DNA from: Litoditis marina
Taxonomy: Eukaryota > Nematoda > Chromadorea > Rhabditida > Rhabditidae
Direction: 5' to 3'
NCBI GenBank assembly: GCA_964036275.1
Contig: OZ038437.1
Coordinates: 17,268,090-17,332,089, forward strand
Length of the DNA stretch: 64,000 bases
This document shows positions 12,101 to 22,400 of this stretch, in pieces. Each line of letters begins with the position of its first letter. Positions within the stretch are counted from its first letter, which is position 1. Under the pieces are notes generated by a model. The model was not told the DNA's origin, made no database searches, and saw only the letters and a program-made list of their open reading frames with translations. Position numbers and translations under genes: made by a program.

Positions 12101-15100
12101 CGAAAAATACTCATGTATAACTGTTAACTACAAACATACAAAAGTCGTAAAATATTTTTTCAAACCTGTATACTAGAATCTGTAAATAACCGAAAAATAC
12201 TAATATACTCAAGTATAACTGTTCATTACAAACATACAAAAGTCGTAAAATATTTTCTCAAACCTGTAAACTAGAATCTACAAATCACAGATGTTAATTC
12301 AACGTAGTCAACTATATAGTTCCTGGTTTTGTGCACAATGGTTGGTGTTTTTGATCATTGCTTCAATTCTAGGTGCTATAACGTTTGGCATATTGTTCAA
12401 CAGTTGCTCTCTCTTTCGCAGCTGTGACTTGTAGATTCTAGTTTACAGGTTTGAGAAAATATTTTACGACTTTTGTATGTTTGTAATGAACAGTTATACT
12501 TGAGTATATTAGTATTTTTCGGTTATTTACAGATTCTAGTTTACAGGTTTGAAAAAATATTTTACGACTTTTGTATGTTTGTAGTTAACAGTTATACATG
12601 AGTATTTTTCGGTTTCTGTAGGCTGTAGCAGTAGCTGCTCCATTTGAGAGTAGTTGTCTAAGGGGCGCACAGCAGAAGACAAATCTCACAGTCGTTGGGC
12701 CCCCACTTTTTCATGAATATGTATGAAATTCGTCACTATTCAACTCGCGACACCTATATTTCGCATGAGTTTGTTCGTGACCATAGCACTCAGTCAGTTT
12801 TTAGAACATCAGCTGATATGCACTGCGCTGGCAAAGAAATTTCCGGAATCAGCACAAGTTCCGGAGATTCCGGTTTTCGGTGGGTAGAATTATATGTTTT
12901 GTTTAGTATTCATGTACGTTTCTAATGGTACATACACCAGTAGTTTGGGATTATTCTTAAAAAGAAATTCGCGAAACACTGCAATTTTGCATTGTAGTTT
13001 CTACTACATTCTCATAAGAGTAGCCTGTTTTTCGATTTATTCTGACTATATAGATGAAGACAGTTTTTCTGGAGTATGTTTGCGTTATACTATTAAAGCA
13101 CTACTGGAAAAATAATAGTTATTTAACTTCAGTGAGCGTCAGCAATCTAGATAGAATATGTTGGGCTAATTTCAAGCAATTGACCCACTTTTGCAAATCA
13201 ATGTACTTTTAACTTTTGGTAGGTTTCAATTCAACTGAGCGCCGGCTGCACAAATTCGTGGAAGACAACTGCGCCAGTCTGCTGAAAGTGTCCAAGGAGG
13301 TGGGTTCATAGAAAAGGAGTCCGTTTTAGATGGAAACAGGGGAAAATTAGTGGTTTTTAATCAAAAAGAGACGAACCATCTCGTTTTCAGAATAAAAATG
13401 GCCCGTTCCGGTTTGGTTTGAGGCTATTTCAAAAACGCACACCGAGAAGGTCGCGATTCTGTGGCCGAAATCTTCCTTATAGGATAGGTCCTAAAGAAAG
13501 ACAATTATGTAATATGTAAACCAATCTCAACGATTCGGTTCTTTGAACTGTAATACATTTCTCAATTGCAGTTCAAAGGACCGAAGCGTCGGGATCCGTC
13601 CACATAATTATCCTATTTTGATAGTTCCTTGACTTTTCACCAATGAACCTATGTATTATGTGCTTCTACCCTTTTTTGTTCCAGATATGCGTGCTGGAGA
13701 AAAGGCGCGCGGACTTTCTGAAGGCAGAATTGGAAACTGTAAGTTGAAGTTTGTAGTTTGCTTTGCCCGTGTAATGGCTAAACTACAAATACATTCAATA
13801 TTGCAGTTCTGCGAAATTGCATGTATACATTGAGCGCATGTCAGAGTAATATATACTCTACTTTTCATGTTGTTCTCTTTATCTCCATTTTCTTGTAATT
13901 TGAGTGCCACATTTACCAATGTGGCACTCAAATTACAAAAATCAAAGACACGTGAATTGCGAATAAACATTCTATTCTGTTTTAACAATTTATTATAAGT
14001 GAAGTGTAACCCACAAACTAAATCTATTGGTCAAACGTCAACAATTTCAGTTGAGGGCGGAGGTCGGGTCAAACGGTCATGGAAATCGAAAGCAGGCGGG
14101 AGGAGCAGGTAGCTGGGGATCGATGGCGCGGAAAGTAGATCAAATTTTCGAGGTCAGTCCGTACCATACACGCATACATCAGTGAAATCGGACCATAAAA
14201 AGGAGTCTGTTATTAGATGTAAACATTAATGAGTCTGCATGAAAATTAGACAAGTTTTATTGTTTCCGGGATTTTCGATGGGTAGCTTTACTGTGATATG
14301 CATGCACGTTCGAGGGGAGATAGCGTTCAGTCCATAAATATCAGAGAGGATAGTTTTTGGTCGCAATTGGGTCGAAAATTGCATGGTTTTAGCAAACGAA
14401 TCGACTTTGCTCGAAACTTTCGTTCAAGTTGTTAGTATTTGATCGGCTCACTCTGTAGGTTTGACCATCAAACAAATCCAGTTATTTCAAATTAAGGTTC
14501 TCGCCTATTTGAACCCATTTTCGAGGAAGCGGAAAATAGTTTGAAATTTTATCATTTTTGAGACCACAGTTTGAAAATTTTATCACTGTACAAGTCAGCT
14601 CACGTGAACGATAATCGAAGAATTTCGTTTGAGTGTTTCAGCTCTGACATGGAGGTCCCATACCCTAAATGCCTCAGAGTTGTGACTTTTTCAAACGGGG
14701 ATTTTGCCCTCCCCCTCAGCCATTATAAGGGGGTTTTGCCCTTAATTCAGAAAATCGACAAATCAGACAGTTTTTGAGGGGGGGGGGGGGGGGGGGGGTT
14801 TGCCTTTGCCCGAATCTTTGGACCAAAAACAGGGGGGGGGGGGGGTTTCTCATAACGCTGAGCATTTAGGGTATGGGAGGTCCTAAATTAGGTTGATTGG
14901 ATTCGTACTTTTCCAATCATGATTACATAACCATAATATTTCAGAAAACGGCTTATAAAAATCAAAACTGAATGTTCCAGATGACCAAATCTGTACAGGA
15001 CACCAACACGGAACTCATCACTGTGCGCTCAGAGAATGAGAAAGTAGGGTTCACATGTTCACAACGTTTAGTATGGAAAACTGTCTACTGTAAGAGTGAA

Positions 15101-17562
15101 CTTGTGTATTATTCTCATTCTAGTGAGAGAAAAAACAGGTCCAGCAACGGCAAAAAATACGTTGAACGTATCATGCCTCATTACCCATCAGATTGATAAT
15201 CATTTGATTATTCACCTCTTGTATGAATTCTCAGTTGTTGCAAGAGTTTTTAGTTATTCAAGCGTACAACAGTGCAATTATGAACCAGTGTTTCGCTGTG
15301 AATTGGTAACTAGATCCTTCTCTTTTCCAACGAATTTCCAGCTGTTGAAAGAGCGGGACGAGGCCATTGAGAAGTGTGATCGAGCGTTGGCCGCTGCTCG
15401 AGAGAAAAGTGTGCAGCTGGAGAGTGTCACCAACCAGATCAACCAATTGAAGGCTCAGCTCAGACAAGGCACCGGCGATTGTGGGGGGAAGGAGGGTAAA
15501 GAGGTATGTTCTGTTCTATCTTACATTCACTAGAGATTATTTATTCACGTATAGTTAGCTTTCTAATGAGGCATCGTGCATATGTTGTTGCACGTTCCTG
15601 AGTTTGCTGTGTTTAACATCTTTCACGTTACTGTACAATTGATTAACAGTATACACATAGGTATGTAAGTATTTTACCATCGTTGTGCGTGATATACCCC
15701 ATGAATAAGTATAAACTATACTTTTCAGGTTGTCACCAAAAGTGAGGACTGGCACAAGGAAGATGAGGCAGTTCTGTCGATGGAATGGAACACTTTCAAG
15801 GGCCATTTTGATCAGTTGCACACGGTCAGTTTTGAGATGTATTCATACTACGGTAAAGTTGTCCGAATAGTAAAAACGGCCTCTATTTTCGCCAATATCG
15901 GGAAAATTTGCTTATTTTGGATGGAAAACCATCAAGTTTCATCGTTTTGTATCGAGAACATATTGTGTTTTGTAAAACACAACCTTACTGGTGTTTGGAT
16001 GTATAAACGGTATATCATTTAATACTTTCATGGTTGTGAAACCATTTAGTGATCGGGTTTGGAATATAAACAGTCATGCCTATTTTTGGTGAATATATCA
16101 ATGTGTAGTTCAATGTTCTCCATTCGGATTGAATGGTTATGAACACAATCTGAAAATGTCGTAGGATTCACCATCAGTTTGTATTTTCGGATTTTGGTTA
16201 TAAATATGATCTTTATCTCGCGGGGAAAACTCACATGAACCTATCTTCCTATCTACTCTGTTGATGACCATATAGCGTACATCAAATGTGACACCAATTA
16301 TGCCATACGTTCTACGAGTTTGTTGTCTACAAAATTGATTGAGAGTAGGTGTTTTATCTGGAAGACAAATTACAGAACTGGATGTGACATGTGAAGGGAC
16401 GTTTTCATTAGTGGAGGTGATTCCTGATGAAACTTGGGGTAGTTATAGTCGTTGTCTGGCGGCAATCGGATGCTACAATGAGTTATCCAAGAAAGTCGTT
16501 TGAGTTGAGCCGTGTATTTTCTCAGTATCGCATTTCTTTGAACAAAAGTCATCTTTCAGGATTTGACGGGTCTCCTGTTGAAGAGTGTGTCCGCCCGAGA
16601 TTCCAGAGTTCTCTCTTCCAATCTGGATATCGTCCGCGATTTGACTACGGTAGCTGATGACGTCAGAGACAAGTGGCTGGCAACAACGCGTGAATGCAGT
16701 GGAAACATCGAGGTACGTCTCGAAGGTTGTAAGAATCTTTTACGGTTAATATTTCATGATGTATTTGTATGATATTTCATTCATACGAATACAACCACAT
16801 AGAAGTAGTATCCGTAGAGAAGTGGGGTCCGTGGATGAGTAACTGGGGCTGGGTGAGATTTATTATTTTGGAAATATGATCTTTATCTCGCGGGGAAAAC
16901 TCACACTGATAAACCTATCTTCCTATCTACTCTGTGAATGAGCCTATAGCGTTGATAACTGGGGCTGGGTGAGATTTATTACCAGCTCATGCGGTCCGCC
17001 ATGAAGATACCGCGCCGAGTGGAATCGAACTGTGGTTGGTATATTGAGTGCTAGCGCGCACACAACCAGTCGACCACTCGGCCCCGGTTTCGAGTCCCCG
17101 TAAAGCAACAGTTTTTATTGAAGTGAGGAACTGTTTGTATTGGTTCAAGATATAGTTCGCGATGATGTTATTGAAGAATTTGACCAGAAGCTGGTACTAA
17201 CTGCTGGATAATTCCTTGAACTATATTCCACCCAGAAATCGTCTTGTGTCTTTTTCTCGCACTAACCATTCTAGAATTGTAGTGTACCAGTAAAACTTTA
17301 AAATACGTCAGAGGTGCGTCAAAAACCTGTGTGCAAGTTGTTTGTGCGAAGCCTCAGAAATTACATGCCTTTTGGATAGCATCAGAGCAACAAACGTCGA
17401 CTTTTTCACATGCTAAATTGAATTATCCGTTTTTCCACAATCGACATTAGGGAAGTAACTTTATTTCAGGACGTTCGCTCTCGTCTCCTGCACCCTCTTC
17501 CCTCTCTTCCGCGTGAAGTTGTTTCTTCTCAGGCCCAGTCCGACAACCAACTTCTCGAGTAA
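9134..17562 (+). CDS. T2: divergent TRIM-like coiled-coil protein, 346 aa
   Basis: Ten exons: 9134-9260, 9969-10082, 13223-13299, 13685-13738, 14051-14152, 14981-15043, 15342-15503, 15729-15824, 16560-16712 and 17470-17562 (TAA). All phases agree. The start ATG (MPPSIESLKL) follows an acceptor at 9093; upstream starts are not excluded. Intron 1 appears to use a GC donor (CCAG|gcaagt). Residues 25-59 hold Cys25, Cys28, Cys50, Cys52, His55 and Cys59, a possible zinc site unlike the RING of its neighbours. From about residue 85 it is charged and coiled-coil-like (LLKERDEAIEKCDRALAAAR). Exon 4 (54 nt) and exon 5 (starting LRAEV) match T3 exons VARQKLE (54 nt) and LRSKV, and exon 9 matches the 150-156-nt family exon, so it is a paralogue. 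A2 sits in intron 2. A candidate AATAAA is at 18319. Confidence 0.85.
9505..9776. repeat. Inverted-repeat MITE R2 (GGTAACC-rich), copy 1
   Basis: About 270 bp and palindromic overall: TTAACCGGGTTTTTAGGTAA at the left and TTACCTAAAAACCCGGTTAT at the right, with multiple GGTTACC/GGTAACC between. Full copies at 17738-17990 and 34892-35163; fragments near 400-477, 19545-19740, 35670-35875 and 57355-57425. It lies in T2 intron 1. Confidence 0.85.
10477..12717 (+). mobile_element. Composite element A2
   Basis: Same order as A1: A|TCGCGCGCAGCG head, unique part with GCCAACTTCCGTCGTGTGTG near 10694, 130-bp units (11061-11870), linker with CCTACGGCATGTATACAAAA, then a large foldback from about 11996 to 12717. 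Both foldback arms carry an extra duplication of about 90-100 bp absent from A1, A3 and A4. It sits in T2 intron 2 in the gene's sense and makes up most of that 3.1-kb intron. Confidence 0.8.
11061..11870 (+). repeat. 130-bp minisatellite with TGACGTC sites (A2)
   Basis: TGGAGACCAGATGACGTCGA recurs at 11061, 11191, 11321, 11451 and 11581, an exact 130-bp period over five nearly identical units, followed by a diverged unit and a half. These units are more alike than those of A1. Confidence 0.95.
13488..13622. repeat. Inverted-repeat MITE R1, copy 2
   Basis: Ends AGACAATTATG and CATAATTATCCT, with the inner GGTTCTTTGAACTG and CAGTTCAAAGGACC arms. It lies in T2 intron 3. Confidence 0.8.
13893..13938. 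repeat. Perfect 21-bp hairpin with 4-nt loop
   Basis: The left arm 13893-13913 (TTGTAATTTGAGTGCCACAT, then T) is the exact inverse of 13918-13938; the loop is TACC. It lies in T2 intron 4. A perfect stem with such a short loop is unlike an ordinary animal microRNA precursor; a miniature inverted element is likelier. Confidence 0.9.
14778..14845. repeat. Two long G tracts in T2 intron 5
   Basis: There is a run of 21 G at 14778-14798 and one of 14 G at 14832-14845, separated by TTTGCC and AAAAACA. Between 14660 and 14880 a flank CATACCCTAAATGC is mirrored by GCATTTAGGGTATG, so the tracts lie inside a small inverted element. Run lengths may be inexact in the assembly. Confidence 0.8.
15555..15655. 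repeat. Small element R7, copy 1
   Basis: About 100 bp with CTAATGAGGCATCGTGCA and CACGTTCCTGAGTTTGCTGT. Related copies: 33870-33973, 39210-39345 (opposite orientation), 42190-42308 and 49972-50093. It lies in T2 intron 7. Confidence 0.65.
16196..16960. repeat. Direct repeat pair in T2 introns 8 and 9
   Basis: AATATGATCTTTATCTCGCG and the following GGGGAAAACTCACA..CCTATCTTCCTATCTACTCTG occur at about 16200-16280 and again at 16873-16945, on either side of exon 9 (16560-16712). The phrase AACTGGGGCTGGGTGAGATT is also repeated, near 16841 and 16955. Confidence 0.7.
17005..17090 (-). repeat. tRNA-like sequence (degenerate) in T2 intron 9
   Basis: On the minus strand an A-box-like GGCCGAGTGGTCGA is followed about 45 nt later by a B-box-like AGTTCGATTCC. 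I cannot fold a convincing acceptor or T stem, so this looks like a tRNA-derived pseudogene or repeat rather than a working tRNA. Confidence 0.45.
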
Positions 17563-17737
17563 TCGCTTTTTCTTGATCAACACTTTAATTCTTAATTGTA
17601 ATTCTAGAACTGTATTTATATATATTTATATAGAGCCTATTTCAACGCCATCTGCCGTTGTATAGTTTTCACGCATGTCAGTAGTTTTTGTCGTTTTTTT
17701 ACATTAGTTTTGATCGTTCTGTTTTACCAACTTTCGG

Positions 17738-17990
17738 CCAATTCTACAACTAACCGGGTTTTCAGGTAACCTATTTTCAGAATACCTTAGTAGGTAACCT
17801 GAAAGTAATCTAAAACTAAAATTCGGTTACCGTTCCAAGTAACGCGGAAAACCACATGTTGCGTTAAAGAAACAGGTAACACGTTTTTTATTTCAGGTTA
17901 CCAACCGGCTACCTACTGAGGTGACCTGAAAAATAGGTTACCAATAGAAGGTTAATTTACCTAAAAACTCGGTCAGATATAGAATTCACC
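17738..17990. repeat. Inverted-repeat MITE R2, copy 2
   Basis: Begins TCTACAACTAACCGGGTTTT and ends AGATATAGAATTCACC, with the same GGTAACC-rich interior as 9505-9776 and 34892-35163. Confidence 0.85.
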
Positions 17991-18534
17991 CAAAGTTTGC
18001 TCTCGTATCAGATTGTCCTTAGTTATTTTATTCGTTTTGTCCATCCAACACTATTGTTGCACTTTCAGTTGTCAAAAATGGTTTTTAATATTTGTTTTGT
18101 TTTCATCGTTTTGTTTTATTACGCCACCGTGTTACATCGTTATCCGGTTGTCCTTAGCTCTATTACACGATTTGTTTATCTCACACGTTTTTTTGGTTAT
18201 CTCACACGCTTTTTTTTTCGGATTCTATTGTAAATGGTAATTATAATATATTGTGATTAAATACCAACTATCGTTATTAGTGTTAAAGGAAAACGTTACG
18301 TGCATCTCATTCGAATTCAATAAAGTTTATGTTTCAATTTGGCAACTTGTGTTTGGAAAGGTATTCTCTGATCGAATTATCTTGTTCATTATTATCATGT
18401 TATCTTAGTGTGATTTTAATTGGACTTAGCTGATTCGAAAGTGCAGTAAAAGTTGCCAATTAGAACAATTTGAGAGAGCATTGAGATCAATGAGACGCAG
18501 ATAGTCCGGCGTGTTCTTGATTTCTACATTCGGA

Positions 18535-19130
18535 TTAGGGTTGTTAATCGAGTTTGAAATTTCGAGTTTTCGAGTTTCGAGTTTTTCGAGTTTTGGGAAA
18601 AAACGAGTTTTTCGAGTTTCGAGTTATTCGAGTTTTGGGAATTTCGAGTTCGAGTTTTCAGCGTTTCAAGAAAAACCGAGTTTTCGAGTTTCGAGTTGAA
18701 CTCGAAAAACTCGATTTTCGAGTTTCGAGTTTGGTCGTTAAGTTTTAGGATTTTATCGAGCTAAACAAATAAGAATTTTTTGAGAAATTCTGATTTATTT
18801 CACATGATTATGCGAGAATCGTGAAAAAAGAAGCATTTCATGTTGGAAATAGCAAAAAAAGTGCTCTGAAACGCTCATTCGTACATTATTTCTGACTTGG
18901 GACGAGGCCAAACTCGAAACTCGAAAACTCGAACTTTTCGAGTTTCAAAAATTTCGAGTTTCTCGAGTTTCGAGTTTTTCGAGTTTGGAGAAAAACCGAG
19001 TTTTTCGAGTTTCGAGTTACTCGAGTTTTGGAGATTTCGAGTTTTTCGAGTTTCGAGTCGAACTCGAAACTCGAAATTTCGAGTTATTTCGAGTTTTTTC
19101 GAAATTCGAGTTTGGCTTTAACAACCCTAA
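18535..19130. mobile_element. TCGAG-rich inverted-repeat element with 6-bp target duplication
   Basis: The ends TTAGGGTTGTTAA and TTAACAACCCTAA are exact inverses, flanked on both sides by TTCGGA (18529-18534 and 19131-19136), a probable target-site duplication. The two subterminal blocks are irregular arrays of TCGAGTTT; the core (18740-18900) is unique. Shorter relatives at 43215-43344 and 50449-50545 begin TAGGGTTGT and contain the same TCGAG units. Confidence 0.85.
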
Positions 19131-19443
19131 TTCGGATGTAGACAAAAAGTACCAGTTCACCAGTTGTCTTAGTCCTTCTTAGAACGCTTTCCTCTAACTA
19201 CTCTGAATAGAGCTCTCTTTATTGACACCCGCCAACTGTAAATCAGCTGATAATTGTATCATCAAATGTTTTGGTTCTTTTTTTCGCGGGCTCAATCGAA
19301 ATTGACTAACAATAGAACTCAAAAGGTTCTCAGTTGCAGTTCCACTCATCAGTACACCTACTTTGATCCTCATCTTCTCAATATATAAAAGCTTTTTCAG
19401 GGTATTCGGTCGTGTTTTCTACACTCATTCTGATAGCTTCATA

Positions 19444-22400
19444 ATGGATTGTCCCAAATGCAATAAACGGTTCGGTGAGTAATCCATGATTGTTTTGAGA
19501 ATGAACTGTAATTGTGACTTAGCAAGGTACAGTACAGCTCAAACAGGTGAATTCTATATTTCACCGCGTCTCTTGGTAACCTCTTTTTCAAGGTACCTCA
19601 GTAGGTACCCGGTTAGTAACCTAAAATGAAAAACCGGTCACCTGTTTTTCGAACGAAAATGTGGTTTTCATCGTTGGTTACATATGAGGCAACCGGAAAG
19701 ATGTATACCTAAAACAGATATATACCCTAAAACGTGAACATTCAACTAGACTGATTTTCTGCCTGAGCCAATCAAGGTGTCAAAGAAGTTGTGATAGAGA
19801 TTGGGGCTGGTTAAGCGTGTGACAGATAGTCACGTGCCACTTCCGACTAGAGAGTGTGGAGGTCAGAGAGACGCAGACTTTCAGATACTGTATTCGGTAT
19901 CATCGAGCACAAATTTTTACTTTCACGCGATCAGATTTCCGAGTGGTTATGGCTCTAATGTCATAATAAGGCTTTGAAACAAACCAAAGCCTTCATCATG
20001 TCCTACTGTCCTACCTTGTACTGATCCCTGAAATGTTTTAGATGGCAGACATCGGAAACCTATTGTGGGTGTTTGTGGTCATACACTGTGTGAGCCCTGT
20101 ACGATATCACGTTTCGGCAAAAAAAAGTGGTTCTGCTTATTGTTATCTATGTGTGCAGATCAGATGCACTCAGTCATGGTATTCTGCTACAGATCAGACT
20201 TTCAAGAGAGCCGCGCAAAACCATCATGTGATGAGTAAGTGTGATGGATTCTAGTATTATTGTTACTTTGTTCGTTAAAAATTGTATGTTGCCAGTGTTG
20301 GCCATGAAGTGAAAAAGGTCGCAACGTCAGCAATGAAATACAAGTTCATGTGATAATGCACTAGTTCTGGCGCTTTTTATATCACTGAATTCATTTGTTA
20401 CCGTACAATATTTCGGGATAACTATTCGGAACTTTTCAGAATTGGTTCAGCAGTTCACCTCGAAGAGCAAGATTTTCGAGTTTGTCAATCTACATGGATC
20501 AGGCATATTGGTTTGTTTCACTTTATGTTCTCAATTATTTTTTGGTACAATTGAGTTTTTAATTTCCAGAAAAACACGAGCAATGAACAAGACATGTGCC
20601 AAGTTAATGTGAAATCAGAAGAGTATTCGTAAAAAGTGGGGGACCAGGAAGTGTGTGAGCTCTGTTCGGTTTAACCGTTTTCAGCAAAAAGTGAACAATA
20701 CGATGTTGTGAATGAGTGTGCAACAAAAATAGAACAATACATTTGTTTGCACAACGGTTCACAACGTACTTACGTAAATCCACTATGCACTTTCACACTA
20801 AAATTACATTTTTCTAATTGTTTTTTTGTGAACCGTTGTGCAAACAAATGTATTGTTCTATTTTTGTTGCACACTCATTCACAACATCGTGATGTTCACC
20901 TTTTGCTGAAAACGGTGAAACCGAACAGAACTCACACATTTCCTGGTTCCCCACTTTTTACGAATTGTTCTTTTTTTGCTAGTTGTACCAGTACAACCAC
21001 TCCTAGATTAGAACAACGACAATGAATTTTGAAAAATTGGTGACGATCAAACATCCTGATATCTAGATGAAGTTTCGAGTTTTCCAAATGAGTTTTTCAA
21101 TTTTTTTTAAATTTTAGATCATTTCACTCGTGGGAGCCTATATTTTTTGCAGCTAGGCGCCACTTGGCGCCCGCGCCAGGCGCCATAAGCAACATGACAT
21201 GACCAAACTTCTGGCGCCGAGCTATATTCGTGGTTCACGCATGTGGGCCAAATTTTAGCCAATTTGGTTCAGTGGTTTTTTCAAACTTATGCGGACACCG
21301 AACGGGAGACGAGGGACGACGAACATTTTCATAGCACGAGAGCCCAGTTTTTCCCAGAGTGGACCGCGATAAAACCTTCTGACCCATTATCTATGGGCAT
21401 GTCAATTTGAAAACGCCAATTTTTCATCGGAAAGCCCGATTTCTAATTTTGGCGCCTAGAATACGCTCCGTTGGTAATATGGTGAATAACAAACCTCTAA
21501 AGCTTCCTTTATTTCTAATTCATACTTGTCTGCAAAATACCAGTCAAAACAGTACTCTTTGGTGCCCGTTTGGCGCCAAGTGTCGACCATGGCACAATAG
21601 TTGGGGACATAGCTCAAAACCAATATTAAGACAACTGTGCAAAAATTAGGACAATTTCACTTATGGGAACACATATTTTCTAGCTTTTGGCGCCTATTGG
21701 CGCCCGTGCCAAGCGCCAGACAAAACGTAAAAACACCAAACTTTCGTCACCGAGTTAACTTTCAGGTTCACACAATTTTGCCAAATTTTAGTCAATTCGG
21801 TTCTGTAGTTTTTTCAAACCTATGCGGACACCGGACGGGAGACGAGGGACAACGAAAAATTTCAAAGCGACACGGACTCATAACTTTTTTCAAACTCGAC
21901 CGATTTTTCTAATTTTTTTCACACAACATGTATTTCATAGATATCTAGCTCTCTCTTTCATTAAATTTTGAAAAATGGTTTTATTTGAAGACTTTTGTGG
22001 TTTGAAAGCTGAAAATGGGTGCGCAATGGCCAAACCAAACACAACTCACACGCAGCGCTTCGCGCTGCGCGCGATACTATCAGCCTTCATTGATGCCGAG
22101 CTGTCACTACTCTCGATCTAAAAATCTAACCGCTGAAAATCTAGTTGTCTCTCTGATCTAATCGGCTAAGATCTAAACCACTAAGCATTATCACTTTGTG
22201 GGATGCGCCTGCACATGCGGCCAATTACACATGCAATCAAAATGCAACCAAAACCACTTTATAGTTCGTTCCAATCACTTATAACCCTCTACAGTAATCT
22301 GCTAACACTTCTAGGTCACAGTTTGGTATATTAGCGTATTTAGAACTCCTCAAATTGTCGATAGTGTCTTCTGCATGTTTACTACTACTAACTCTGAAAG

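Larger units (their letters stand above)
17563..19443. other. Intergenic between T2 and T3
   Basis: It holds R2 copy 2 (17738-17990), a candidate T2 polyadenylation signal AATAAA at 18319-18324, and the TCGAG element (18535-19130). The 300 bp before the T3 start show no clear element; TATATAAAAGC at about 19381 is TATA-like, some 60 bp upstream of the T3 ATG. Confidence 0.5.

Noticed and set aside
18535..19130. Interstitial telomere because of TTAGGG ends
   Set aside because: Only one TTAGGG at each end, as part of a 13-bp inverted repeat; nematode telomeres are TTAGGC.
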